From assembly GCF_030388245.1 (NCBI RefSeq), contig NZ_CP098360.1, positions 2,085,640 through 2,149,639 of the forward strand: a stretch of DNA of 64,000 nt, in the 5' to 3' direction. The notes below the pieces were generated by a model. It ran no database searches. It saw only the letters and a list, made by a program, of their open reading frames with translations, and was not told the origin of the DNA. Numbering within the stretch: the first letter of the stretch is position 1; every line of letters starts with the position of its first letter. Positions 34,149 to 43,051 of the stretch are shown here, in pieces. The stretch comes from Paracoccus sp. TOH. Its GTDB lineage: Bacteria; Pseudomonadota; Alphaproteobacteria; Rhodobacterales; Rhodobacteraceae. A program made the position numbers and the translations under genes.

Positions 34149-36248
34149 ATGACCCAACATCAGCCCGTCCCGCAATCCGCCCCGAAGAAAGCCGCTCGCC
34201 CCGCCACCCCGGGCTGGAGCTATCTCGCGCATAAGCTCCTGCAGCGGTTGCAGGATCACGAGGATCTGCCTGAATCCGACGCGGATGCCAGTGACGACGA
34301 TCCCACCCGCATGCCAAATCCCACGCCCCCGGCGCTGACCAGCCGCACCCTGCTGACGGGCCTGCGCCTTGCCGCCAGCTTCGGCAGCCAGGCCGCCGTC
34401 AATGCCGCGATCACGCCCAACGCCATCACGCTGCTGCGCGGCGTCACCGCCGAAGACTGGCCCGCGCTGCACTACATCCTGCCCTGCCTTCTGCCCGCGA
34501 TCTGGCAGATCCGCGAGCAAAAACCTCTGGACAGCTTTCCGACCCGGCGCCTGCCGCCGCGCTGCCTGCGCCTGATCCCCATCGGCAGCGGGGATCGCCC
34601 TGCCGATCTGACGCGGCTGCTGATGATCGGTCTCGACAGTGCGGCACCCCTGCTGATCGTGCTGGCCGGCGGCGCCCTGCCCGAGCCCCGGCTACAGGAC
34701 CGCATGCAGGTGATCGACTTCGCGCCCGTCGACGCGCAGGTCCTGCAGGCGCTACTGGCCCGCACCCATCCGGCGGGTAAATCCCGGGATATCGCCGCGC
34801 TGCATATCGCCATGAACGGCTTTCATCCCGGCATGGCGGACCTGCTGATCGCCCTGCGTGGCGCCACGGTCGGCGATGTCGCCCGCAATCTCTCCGCCCT
34901 GCGCGCGGCGCAAAAGCTGGACCAGCCCAACCTCGACGCCATCACCGGCGACAGCCCGGCGCTGAGCGCCGCCCGCGCCATGGTCGCCGATCTGCAGCTC
35001 TGGCGCGCGGGCGAACTCGGTTGGAACGAGTTGACCCGGACGGTGCTCTTTCACGGCCCGCCCGGCACCGGCAAAAGCTGGCTCGCGCAGGCCATGGCAC
35101 GATCTGCGGGCTTTGCCGCCGTCCCGGCCAGCTTCGGCGAATGGCAGGCGGCGGGTCATCTGGGCGATATGCTCAAGGCCATGCGCGAGAGTTTCGCCGA
35201 GGCCCGCCGCCGCGCTCCCGCCATGCTGATCCTCGATGAACTCGACGCCGTCGGCACCCGCACCGATCGCGGCCCGCATCAGAACTACCGCGTCATGGTG
35301 GTGAATGCGTTCCTCGCGCTGATGGACGGCATCGCGCGCGACGAGGGCGTGGTCGTGGTCGCGACCTGCAACCACCCCGAGCTGATCGACCCGGCGGTGC
35401 TGCGCCCGGGCCGTTTCGATCTGCGCCTCGCCGTGCCGCTGCCCGATGCCGCCGCGCTGGCGGGCGTGCTGCGCCGCCATGTCAGCCTGCCCGAATCCGA
35501 GATCCGCGCGCTGGCGCAACAGGCCGTCGGCCACAGCATGGCCGATCTCGACGCCGCGCTGCGCGACCAGCGCGGAGAGGCCCGCCGCGCCGGACGCAAG
35601 ATCACAGCCGAGGACCTGCGCGCAGCTTTCGGCGCCGATGACGACCCCGCTATGACGCGGCGCATCGCCATCCACGAATGCGGCCACGCGCTGGTGACGG
35701 CCGCCCTCGGCCATGGCCAGATCCAGCACATCGCGCTGGACCGCGCCGGTGGCCAGACCCGCACCCGCCGCACCCCGCGCGCCGGCCTGATCGCCGATCA
35801 CACCGACCTGATGGCCGAACTGATGGCCGGCCGCGCTGCCGAGCGGCTGGTCTTCGGCACGGTCAGCTCGGGCGCTGGAGGCCCCGAGGATTCCGATCTG
35901 GCGCTGGCAACGCGTATCGCACTCGCCATCGAGACCCGCTTCGGCCTTGGCGCCGAGGGCTCCCTCTGGCTCGGCGAGACCACCGATTGGTTGCACGACA
36001 AGGCCACCCGCGAACGCCTGCGCGCCCGCATTGAGGCGGCAGAGACTCAGGCGTTGGCGATCCTCACCCCGCATCGTGCCCTGCTGGAGGACATGGCCCA
36101 AACCCTCGCCACCAGCCGAGAACTCTCCGGCAATGACGTCGCAGAATGGCTTGATCAGGTCAGGACGAATGAGGGCGAAGCCGCAGCACCCGAGCCGGAA
36201 AGCGCGCCGTCGCCAGCCGATCCTCCATCCATCGGGATGCCGGACTGA
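34149..36248 (+). CDS. Soluble AAA+ ATPase fused to FtsH-type M41 metalloprotease
   Basis: The 699-residue protein has an N-terminal region of unknown fold (about 1-285), an AAA+ module with Walker A GPPGTGKS (near 304-311), Walker B MLILDELDAVG (near 359) and the second-region-of-homology PAVLRPGRFD, then a zinc peptidase domain with HECGH (509-513) and GPEDSDLALATRIA where FtsH keeps its third metal ligand. Unlike FtsH there is no N-terminal membrane anchor. It should be a cytosolic ATP-dependent protease whose N-terminal third selects substrates. It sits between a zinc/GIY-YIG-like gene and a small gene in an accessory block. Confidence 0.85.
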   Translation: MTQHQPVPQSAPKKAARPATPGWSYLAHKLLQRLQDHEDLPESDADASDDDPTRMPNPTPPALTSRTLLTGLRLAASFGSQAAVNAAITPNAITLLRGVTAEDWPALHYILPCLLPAIWQIREQKPLDSFPTRRLPPRCLRLIPIGSGDRPADLTRLLMIGLDSAAPLLIVLAGGALPEPRLQDRMQVIDFAPVDAQVLQALLARTHPAGKSRDIAALHIAMNGFHPGMADLLIALRGATVGDVARNLSALRAAQKLDQPNLDAITGDSPALSAARAMVADLQLWRAGELGWNELTRTVLFHGPPGTGKSWLAQAMARSAGFAAVPASFGEWQAAGHLGDMLKAMRESFAEARRRAPAMLILDELDAVGTRTDRGPHQNYRVMVVNAFLALMDGIARDEGVVVVATCNHPELIDPAVLRPGRFDLRLAVPLPDAAALAGVLRRHVSLPESEIRALAQQAVGHSMADLDAALRDQRGEARRAGRKITAEDLRAAFGADDDPAMTRRIAIHECGHALVTAALGHGQIQHIALDRAGGQTRTRRTPRAGLIADHTDLMAELMAGRAAERLVFGTVSSGAGGPEDSDLALATRIALAIETRFGLGAEGSLWLGETTDWLHDKATRERLRARIEAAETQALAILTPHRALLEDMAQTLATSRELSGNDVAEWLDQVRTNEGEAAAPEPESAPSPADPPSIGMPD

Positions 36249-36402
36249 CGCAAACGGCTGAATCTGCCCCTGATCTGGCTTGCATCCGGCCAGCAGATCA
36301 GCCTGAAGCACGCCGAATGCGGGCGCGGGCGAGCATCGATAGAAGCCCAAAAGCCATATGGCCCCTGCTCCTTTCCACATCATCCCAACCGCGAGGCGCC
36401 CG

Positions 36403-36735
36403 ATGCCCAAATCCCGGCCCCAAACCCCGCGCAAGATCTTCACCACCGCCCTCGTCGACTGGCAGCGCGCCTGGACAACCCACGCCCATCACGACCGCCG
36501 CGCCGCCAGCGCCGGGTTCGCCACCGCAACCGGCAAAGCCCACCTTGCCGTCATGACCACCATCGCCACCCGCATCACAGCCATCGAGAACCACATCGCC
36601 CGGAACCCGGCAAACAACCGCGCCGAGCTACAGATCAAGATCGCAATCCTCTCCCTCGACGGTCAGGTCAGGCCCGAGTTCCAGAAGACGGTGCTTGATG
36701 ATGCCATGCGAATGGTCGCGGAGGCAGAGGCGTGA
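36403..36735 (+). CDS. Small protein of unknown function, paralogue of 5090-5533
   Basis: The 110-residue product has a basic N-terminus (MPKSRPQTPRKIFTTALVDWQRAW) and a C-terminus (AELQIKIAILSLDGQ, RPEFQKTVLDDAMRMV) nearly matching the protein at 5090-5533. The ATG at 36403 is preceded by GAGG; an ATG at 36358 would add 15 residues. It is the last gene of the accessory block. A shared C-terminal module in two separate accessory loci suggests a conserved interaction role, but no function is known to me. Confidence 0.6.
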   Translation: MPKSRPQTPRKIFTTALVDWQRAWTTHAHHDRRAASAGFATATGKAHLAVMTTIATRITAIENHIARNPANNRAELQIKIAILSLDGQVRPEFQKTVLDDAMRMVAEAEA

Positions 36736-37257
36736 GGTCGATCCGCACGTTTCCCCGCTGCCCGTTCGCACAACCTTCAAGGAAAAATGCGGCACAAATT
36801 GCGGATTATCCCGGCAATCGACGCCAGTTCCGGCACCAACGACTGTTCCAGCTACTCTTTGGCTGCGCCGGTAACTGACACGGATCGAGATTGGCCCCAA
36901 TAGGCAGGCTTTCATTTGACAGGGCTCATCTGCCCTGCCTGCCAATCTTGGATCATCTGAAGCCGGAGTTTTCGGCCCTGGTCACGGCGGTAGCCATAGC
37001 GCACACCAATCGCCGTCCGGCTTGGACCTATGGCGCCTCGACGGCTCACAATCGCAGATCTCCCGGATCCGCCGTTTCAGCTCTACCGGATCGGTGCGGC
37101 GGGATTTGTAGTGGTCGCTTGAGCAGTCGAACCTCAATGTTCATTCTGGACCTCTGCGCGCGCGTAAGCGTCATAGATGAACCTACCGCACCAATGCCAT
37201 AGCTTGAAGAGAGGATGATGGTTTCCTGTTCTGTTGAACGGCGGCCGCTTGCGACCT
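36736..37257. other. Intergenic region with IS remnant
   Basis: No complete gene. A decayed IS3-family transposase fragment lies on the minus strand at about 36975-37130. The 102-residue plus-strand frame at 36891-37202 is its shadow. Confidence 0.6.
36975..37130 (-). pseudogene. Remnant of IS3-family transposase OrfB
   Basis: The minus strand encodes DHYKSRRTDPVELKRRIREIC and, after roughly 45 bp and a frame change, GVRYGYRR. In IS3-family OrfB proteins a YKSRR..L..RIREIC block is directly followed by a RVRYGYRR block, so this is a short piece with an internal insertion and frameshift. Confidence 0.55.
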
Positions 37258-38193
37258 TCAGTTGCCGGTGGATCCGACAGGAGAGACCTCCAAATCGGCA
37301 CTATCGACCGTCGAACAACCCAGTTCACCACAATCCTCAGAAACTTCATCACGCACCCCGCCACCTGATTTTCCTTTACGTGAACCGCCAGCATCATCAT
37401 CAAAGCCGATTCCATCGAACCATGAACTGGGCGGATGCATGAACCCGTCCAGGGCCCTGTTAGTTGCTTCAAACATGGGGCGCCCGGGGACGTGACATGC
37501 TTGACAGGGGATATTGCCAATGACGCGCCCATCAGGGAGAATCTTTCGCTGATACTCATCCAATACCGTGTCAGTCATCTTATCTGAGAGAATTTTTCCG
37601 GTGGCGCAGTCCGACATGATCCAGTCTGTGGGATCTTTAACCTCTAGAATACTCCGGATATCTTCGATCACGCCAAGCCTGCGACGATAGTTGTGCGATA
37701 TCTCTGTGCGTGTATCTTCCGCCCAAACCGCCGCATCAAGCGCCGCCCCGATCGGCGGAATGAAAAAATCAAAGAAGAGTTTCTGGTTGGGGCTGATCCC
37801 GAAAGCTTGGAGTGGATCCGGTCCGAGTGTTTTTGGTGTGACAGCTTCCTGTAGAGCTGCAAATTCGGTGCTGAAGAACAAACGTTTCGTGCCGGTCACC
37901 AAAGCATCACCGAAGCGCATGAAGTTCATGGTGATAAAATGAGCCATCACTCCGGCAGTGATATAAGCGCCTGCTGCCGGTCCTGAAGGGCGTAACGGCA
38001 GTTCCCGAGTCAGCCGATCAATTTCCTTACGCATTTCGACAGACTCGGATACCAGGCATGCTTCGCCGCCAGGCCAGATAAAACGGTCTCCTATAGAGTG
38101 TTTTTGATTGGTTTGTGCAAGGCTCGGGGATGTCATTGACGCACACAGCAGGCCAAGACTCGCGATAAACCTAAAGATTCTGTCAAAAATCAT
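37258..38193 (-). CDS. Exported protein of unknown function with a CxxCH motif
   Basis: The 311-residue protein has a signal peptide (FRFIASLGLLCASMTSPSLAQ). A single CQACH motif (IPCQACHVPGRPMFEAT, near residue 233) has the form of a c-type haem site, with methionine six residues later, but the rest does not look like a cytochrome and the match may be chance. GC content is below that of its surroundings. It is isolated between an IS3 remnant and IS110 remnants, so recent acquisition is likely. Confidence 0.6.
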   Translation of the reverse strand: MIFDRIFRFIASLGLLCASMTSPSLAQTNQKHSIGDRFIWPGGEACLVSESVEMRKEIDRLTRELPLRPSGPAAGAYITAGVMAHFITMNFMRFGDALVTGTKRLFFSTEFAALQEAVTPKTLGPDPLQAFGISPNQKLFFDFFIPPIGAALDAAVWAEDTRTEISHNYRRRLGVIEDIRSILEVKDPTDWIMSDCATGKILSDKMTDTVLDEYQRKILPDGRVIGNIPCQACHVPGRPMFEATNRALDGFMHPPSSWFDGIGFDDDAGGSRKGKSGGGVRDEVSEDCGELGCSTVDSADLEVSPVGSTGN

Positions 38194-38428
38194 CGCCCCC
38201 CCGACTCGCGTCTTTCGCCACAGGATACTAAATTTTTCGTATCGCGCCTTGCCTTCTGCGCCGCATGCTGTATGTTTTCTTAGCGGTCAGCGCAGGGTGC
38301 CTTTCGTCCGCCATGGCAAAGCTGCTGGCAGCGCTCGTAACCAAGATCCATGGCATCCCTGATCATGGATCCCTAATTCAGCAGCGGACGACGATATCCT
38401 GTGAACCACGCCGGGTTTGTCAGCAACT

Positions 38429-38717
38429 TTATTCAGGTTGCCTGAACCTCCTGAAGTTGTTGCGGTTCGCGACCATGCCGTTGAACAGTTTCCTGGCCGT
38501 CGCGGTCAAAGCGGCCTTCACCGATTTTCCTGCCTCCTGCAGCTTCCGCCGGAACGCCTTGAACTTTGCCGAGTGACGGGACGCATGCAAGGCCGCGAGA
38601 TAGAGGGCGGTTCTGACGGTTGCCCTGCCGCCACTGATGACCCGTCTTCCGTTGCGCTGGCCGCTATCCCGGGCGATAGGCGCAATACCAGCGAGAGCTG
38701 CGATCTTTCGGCGATCA
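38429..38717 (-). pseudogene. C-terminal fragment of an IS110-family transposase
   Basis: The minus frame from 38717 reads DRRKIAALAGIAPIARDSGQ, then GRRVISGGRATVRTALYLAAL and a basic C-terminus ending at a stop. This is the C-terminal (Transposase_20) domain of IS110-type enzymes. The catalytic N-terminal DEDD part is missing. Confidence 0.75.
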
Positions 38718-39143
38718 GTCGACCGGATCATCCGGGCCATCTCGAGCGACGATCGCCTGTCAGAGATGGCCATCGTCCTGCGTTCCATCCCGGGGATCGG
38801 CCCAGTTGCCAGCACAATGCTGATCGCCGTAATGCCCGAGATCGGCACCATCACCGGCGAAGAAGCTGCCGCACTCACGGGATTGGCCCCGGTTGCGCAC
38901 GACAGTGGAACGCTTCGCGGAAAACGGGCCATCGCCGGAGGGCGCCGTGCCCTGAGGCACGTGATGTTCCAGGCGGCGCGGGTCGCAGCACATCACAACC
39001 CAAGCATGAGAACCTTCGCGGATCGCCTCCGCAAGGCCGGAAAACCGCACAAGGTTATCATTACCGCCGTCGCCAGAAAGCTGATCACCATCGCCAAGGC
39101 ACTTTGCAAGAGCCGTCAGAAATGGGCAGCCCGGGCTCCATGA
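38718..39143 (+). pseudogene. C-terminal fragment of a second IS110-family transposase
   Basis: The plus frame reads VDRIIRAISSDDRLSEMAIV, LRSIPGIGPVASTMLIAVMP, then GKRAIAGGRRALRHVMFQAA and a stop at 39143. It is the helix-hairpin-helix plus Transposase_20 part of an IS110-type transposase, lacking the N-terminal DEDD domain. It joins the oppositely oriented fragment at about 38717 within a GTCGAC sequence. The two differ in sequence, so they come from different elements. Confidence 0.75.
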
Positions 39144-39222
39144 AAGATACAGTTGCTAGGGATGTCAAATGGATGAAGCTACTGCTCTACCGAAATGAAA
39201 CATCGAAATATCGAGCGTTTGA

Positions 39223-39417
39223 GAGCAATATACCAAGATCCATTCGCACCCGATGATGCCGCTCGACATGATGGCTGATCCGGACAACAGACGTGAGATT
39301 GCTGACTGGACAGCGCGTATAGTCATGGATTTCATGGTCTGTATGCCACACGGTATCGACTGGACAGAGATGATAAGTCCGGACGAATGCCATGGCCAGA
39401 GTATGACTTGCAACTAG
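39223..39417 (+). pseudogene. Fragment of a second MOBV-like relaxase gene
   Basis: The frame EQYTKIHSHPMMPLDMMADP..., RIVMDFMVCMPHGIDWTEMI, SPDECHGQ matches residues 100-154 of the intact relaxase at 646-2229 (YTEIHSHPMTPQDMKADP, RIVRDFTARMPVGIDW). A stop lies immediately before it (39220-39222), there is no start codon, and the match decays at the HUH motif (PDECHGQS in place of LDEGHVHIH). Confidence 0.8.
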
Positions 39418-39932
39418 CCGATTCCGACGTCATACAATGCTGACAACCGTGTTTTTCATTGACTGGCTGACCCGTTCAAAAGCCTGTTTCTCGCTGTTTT
39501 TGGTGATTTTCTCCGGCCCCTACCGCCGGAGCCAAAAATCAAACGATTTCAGCTACCTAACGCGCAACTTCAGGTTGCGCGTCTGACCGTCCGAATGCGT
39601 CCGCCTCGGACGGTCTTTGACATTCACGGTTCGGGCGGTTTCATCGTCAGCCGCGCTGCAGCCTGCAGACATTCTTGCAGGGTTTGCCACGCGGATCTGC
39701 AGCACGCCGTTTTTGCTGACGCCGCTGTCGATCGCCCCCCCTTGAATGCCGGGTCACTCCGGCAAGTCCGGGTTAGACAAAGGGCCTTACAAAACCGACC
39801 AAGGACCGACCGGGGGACCCCTCTCGGCACATCCGCTTTTCCGGGATTTCGCAGCGCGCTCGGCATTTCCTGCAGATATCGGCGTCAAACACCGTCAGGT
39901 GCTCGCAGGGCTGTCCCGGCCGGCCAATCGCG
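39418..39932. other. Intergenic junction between accessory and core DNA
   Basis: No complete gene. Three hairpins stand out: CTCCGGC/GCCGGAG flanked by TGATTTT/AAAATCA near 39509-39543, CGCGCAAC/GTTGCGCG near 39560-39580, and a 10-bp perfect stem GACCGTCCGA/TCGGACGGTC (about 39585-39615). They lie downstream of xthA on its strand and may act as terminators. A weak minus-strand peptide (SKNGVLQIRVANP) resembles the tail of Hsp20 proteins, at low certainty. Confidence 0.5.
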
Positions 39933-40718
39933 TCAGGCGTCGAGATCGATCCAGACCGGAACATGGTCGCTGGGCTTGTCCTTGGCCCGCTCATCGCGGT
40001 CGATGCCAAGGTCGATGAGCAGATCGGCGGCCTGCGGCGACAGCAGCACATGGTCGATGCGGATACCGTTGTCCCTTTGCCAGGCACCCGCCTGGTAGTC
40101 CCAGAAGGTAAAGGGACCGCGAGTGCTGGCCGGATGGCGCAGACGCACCGCATCCGCCCAGCCGTCGAAGACGATCCGGCGCAGCGCGGCGCGGCTTTCG
40201 GGCTGGTACAGCGCGTCGTTCACCCATTTCTCGGGGAAGGCGGCATCGCGCGGCTCGGGGATCACGTTGTAGTCGCCCAGCATCACCGCCGGCATCTCGG
40301 TCGCCAGCAGCGCCTTGGCCCGTGCGCGCAGCCGCTCCATCCAGGCCAGCTTGTAGTCGAATTTCGGCCCCGGCTGCGGGTTGCCGTTCGGCAGGTACAG
40401 GCCGGCGATGCGCAGGGCGCGATGGCCGACCACCGTCGCCTCGATATAGCGGGCCTGCTCGTCGCCGTCATCGCCCGGCAGGCCGCGGCTTACATCCTCG
40501 AGCGGCAATTTCGACAGGATGGCGACGCCGTTGAAGCCCTTCTGGCCATGCGTCTCGATATTGTAGCCCAGATCGGCGATCGATTCGCGCGGGAACCCCT
40601 CGTCCTGGGTCTTGATCTCTTGCAGCACCACGACATCGGGCTGCGCCTCCGAGAGCCAGCCGGTCAGGGTTTCGATGCGGGCGCGGACGCCGTTGATGTT
40701 GAATGTCGCGATCTTCAT
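39933..40718 (-). CDS. xthA: Exodeoxyribonuclease III
   Basis: The 261-residue enzyme is an AP endonuclease/3'-exonuclease of base excision repair. Visible family motifs: MKIATFNINGVRARI, VVLQEIKTQDE (metal-binding Glu), GLYLPNGNP, MLGDYNVIPEPRD and the closing KPSDHVPVWIDL with catalytic His. The ATG is at 40718. It is the first core gene right of the accessory region and is followed on the same strand upstream by an IscA-type gene. Confidence 0.95.
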   Translation of the reverse strand: MKIATFNINGVRARIETLTGWLSEAQPDVVVLQEIKTQDEGFPRESIADLGYNIETHGQKGFNGVAILSKLPLEDVSRGLPGDDGDEQARYIEATVVGHRALRIAGLYLPNGNPQPGPKFDYKLAWMERLRARAKALLATEMPAVMLGDYNVIPEPRDAAFPEKWVNDALYQPESRAALRRIVFDGWADAVRLRHPASTRGPFTFWDYQAGAWQRDNGIRIDHVLLSPQAADLLIDLGIDRDERAKDKPSDHVPVWIDLDA

Positions 40719-40756
40719 GGCCGCGAGACTAGCGGCCCGCGCCCGCCCGCGCCAGA

Positions 40757-41092
40757 TCAGATCGAAAACGAGGTGCCGCAGCCGCAGGACGAACTGGCAT
40801 TGGGATTGTCGATGGTGAAGCGGGCGCCGATCAGCTCGTCGGCAAAGTCGATGACCGCGCCGGTCAGGAAGGGCAGCGAGACCGGATCGACCACCACGCT
40901 CTGACCGCCGCCCTGCAGGACCAGGTCGTCCTCGGCCGGCTCGTCCAGCCGGATGTCGTATTGAAAGCCCGAGCAGCCGCCGCCCGCCACCGCGACCCGC
41001 AGGGGCCGCGCCGGGCCGTCGCCATTGATCTCGGCCAGGCGGGCAAAGGCCCGCTCGGTGACCTTGGGGGGCAGGTTCAATTCCACGTTCAT
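40757..41092 (-). CDS. erpA: HesB/IscA-type iron-sulfur cluster carrier
   Basis: The 111-residue protein has the A-type carrier cysteines: GGGCSGFQY and the C-terminal SSSCGCGTSFSI. It delivers Fe-S clusters to apo-enzymes. The length and the N-terminal sequence fit the ErpA branch, but another A-type name is possible. It is divergent from dgt with 72 bp between starts and 38 bp upstream of xthA on the same strand. Confidence 0.88.
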   Translation of the reverse strand: MNVELNLPPKVTERAFARLAEINGDGPARPLRVAVAGGGCSGFQYDIRLDEPAEDDLVLQGGGQSVVVDPVSLPFLTGAVIDFADELIGARFTIDNPNASSSCGCGTSFSI

Positions 41093-41164
41093 GGGGCGTT
41101 CCCGTTTCCGTCGTCCGGCATGGAATATAGGGTTCGCCGCAAAATCCCGCAAGGAAGCGACGAG

Positions 41165-42298
41165 ATGACGGCACCCTATGCCTGCCAGCCCGAAGAAAGC
41201 CGCGGCCGCCGTTGGCCGGAACGGATGTCCACCTTCCGCAGCCCCTGGCAGCGCGACCGCGACCGCATCATCCATTCCAGCGCCTTCCGCCGGCTCAAGC
41301 ACAAGACCCAGGTCTTCGTCGAGCACGAGGGCGATTATTACCGCACCCGCCTGACCCATACGATCGAGGTGGCGCAGGTCGCCCGCACCATCGCCGGCAC
41401 ATTGGGCCTGAACACCGACCTGGCCGAGACGGTGGCCCTGGCCCATGACCTCGGCCACCCGCCCTTCGGCCATACCGGCGAGGACGCGCTGGCCGCGTTG
41501 ATGGCGCCCTATGGCGGCTTCGACCACAACGCCCAGGCGCTGCGCATCGTAACCCGGCTGGAACGGCATTACGCCGATTTCGACGGGCTGAACCTGACCT
41601 GGGAAAGCCTGGAAGGCATCGCCAAGCATAACGGGCCGGTCACCGGAGAATTGCCCTATGCCCTGGCCGAGGTGAATGCGGAATGGGATCTGGAACTCCA
41701 CACCAATGCCAGCGCCGAGGCGCAGGTGGCGGCGGTGGCCGACGACGTGGCCTATAACCACCACGACCTGCATGACGGGCTGCGCGCCGGGTTGTTCACC
41801 GAGGAAGATCTGGCGCAGCTGCCGGTGATCGGCGAAGCCTTCGCCGAGGTCGACCGGCTGCATCCCGGCCTTGAACCGATGCGGCGGCGGCACGAGGCGC
41901 TGCGCCGGGTCTTCGGCACCATGGTCGAGGATGTGATCGCCGTAGCGCAGAATCGCCTGGCCAGCCTGCAGCCGCAAAGCGTCGACGACATCCGCGGCAT
42001 GGAGGGGCCGATCATCCGCTTCTCCAAGCCGCTCTACCAGAACCTCAAGGCGATCAAGCTATTCCTGTTCCAGCGCATGTATCGCGCCCCCTCGGTGGTG
42101 GTCGAGCGGCGGCGGGTGACCGAGATGCTGAACGGTCTCTTTCCGCTGTTCCTGGACGACCCCTCGAAAATGCCCGACCACTGGTTCCGGGCCGCCGAGG
42201 CCGCCGGGGACGAGACCGGGCGGGCCCGGATCGTGCTGGACTACGTGGCCGGCATGACCGACCGTTTCGCCATCCAGGAGGCGGAACGGCTGCTCTGA
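41165..42298 (+). CDS. dgt: Deoxyguanosinetriphosphate triphosphohydrolase-like protein
   Basis: The 377-residue HD-domain protein hydrolyses dNTPs to nucleosides and triphosphate. HD motif residues are visible in RTRLTHTIEVAQVARTIA, ALAHDLGHPPFGHTGE (HD) and VAAVADDVAYNHHDLHDGL. The ATG at 41165 follows AAGGA; the frame upstream is a shadow of the IscA-type gene. Confidence 0.93.
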   Translation: MTAPYACQPEESRGRRWPERMSTFRSPWQRDRDRIIHSSAFRRLKHKTQVFVEHEGDYYRTRLTHTIEVAQVARTIAGTLGLNTDLAETVALAHDLGHPPFGHTGEDALAALMAPYGGFDHNAQALRIVTRLERHYADFDGLNLTWESLEGIAKHNGPVTGELPYALAEVNAEWDLELHTNASAEAQVAAVADDVAYNHHDLHDGLRAGLFTEEDLAQLPVIGEAFAEVDRLHPGLEPMRRRHEALRRVFGTMVEDVIAVAQNRLASLQPQSVDDIRGMEGPIIRFSKPLYQNLKAIKLFLFQRMYRAPSVVVERRRVTEMLNGLFPLFLDDPSKMPDHWFRAAEAAGDETGRARIVLDYVAGMTDRFAIQEAERLL

Positions 42299-42336
42299 GG
42301 CTTGCGCCTGCCGGCGCTGACTGGCATGGATACCCT

Positions 42337-42475
42337 GTTCTCAGGGCGGGGTGGAATTCCCCACCGGCGGTAAGCAGCGATGCAAGCCCGCGAGCGCCTT
42401 GCCCCCGGCAAGGGTCAGCAGACCAGGTGCGATTCCTGGGCCGACGGTCACAGTCCGGATGAAAGAGAGCGTGCG
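42337..42475 (+). promoter_or_regulatory. FMN riboswitch (RFN element)
   Basis: The conserved RFN elements occur in order: TCAGGGCGGGGTGGAATTCC, CCACCGGCGGTAAGC, GCCCGCGAGCG, GTCAGCAGACCAGGTGCGA and GGTCACAGTCCGGATGAAAG. It lies about 70 nt upstream of a lumazine synthase gene. A GC-rich hairpin (GGCCCCAGGGGCC, about 42480-42493) follows and may be the expression platform. FMN binding should reduce riboflavin gene expression. Confidence 0.95.
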
Positions 42476-42544
42476 AGCCGGCCCCAGGGGCCTGCCCTCA
42501 TGTGATCGCCTTGGGTGACGTGTCACTTGGAAAGGAGATCAGGC

Positions 42545-42979
42545 ATGACACACACCCGCTATGCCTTCATCAAGGCGAACTGGCATTCCGATATCGTCGA
42601 CCAGGCGCTGGACGGCTTCTGCGAAATCGTCCCGCGCGATCTGGTCGATGTTGTCGACGTGCCCGGCGCCTTCGAGATGCCGCTGATGGCCCGCGATCTG
42701 GCGCAGACCGGGCGCTACGCCGCGGTGATCGCCGCCGCGCTGGTGGTCGATGGCGGCATCTATCGCCACGACTTCGTGGCGCAGGCCGTGGTGGACGGGC
42801 TGATGCGCGCCGGGCTCGACAGCGGCGTGCCGGTGCTGTCGGTTTCGCTGACGCCGCATCACTACCAGGAAACCGAGCATCACACCGCCATCTTCCGCGA
42901 GCATTTCGTGAAGAAGGGCCGCGAGGCCGCCAATGCCGCGACCCAGATCGTCGCCGCCCGGGCGGCGATCAGGAACTGA
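42545..42979 (+). CDS. ribH: 6,7-dimethyl-8-ribityllumazine synthase (type II)
   Basis: The 144-residue enzyme condenses 5-amino-6-ribitylaminouracil with dihydroxybutanone phosphate in riboflavin synthesis. VPGAFEMPLMARDLAQTGRYAAVIAAALVVDGGIYRHDFV is the conserved core, with catalytic His in the IYRHDF block. Short length and sequence fit the type II (decameric) enzyme found as a second copy in alphaproteobacteria. It has an AAAGGAG site and is controlled by the FMN riboswitch upstream. Confidence 0.92.
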   Translation: MTHTRYAFIKANWHSDIVDQALDGFCEIVPRDLVDVVDVPGAFEMPLMARDLAQTGRYAAVIAAALVVDGGIYRHDFVAQAVVDGLMRAGLDSGVPVLSVSLTPHHYQETEHHTAIFREHFVKKGREAANAATQIVAARAAIRN

Positions 42980-43051
42980 GGTTCAACGGGGCGGCGTCCG
43001 GCCGCCCAACCGGCCCCTGCCCCTCACCGTTGCGAAAATACCCACGGGGGT

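Noticed and set aside
39608..39755. Minus-strand peptide resembling the end of Hsp20 proteins (SKNGVLQIRVANP)
   Set aside because: Only about 13 residues fit the pattern, the frame begins after a stop, and no upstream domain is visible; too weak to call.
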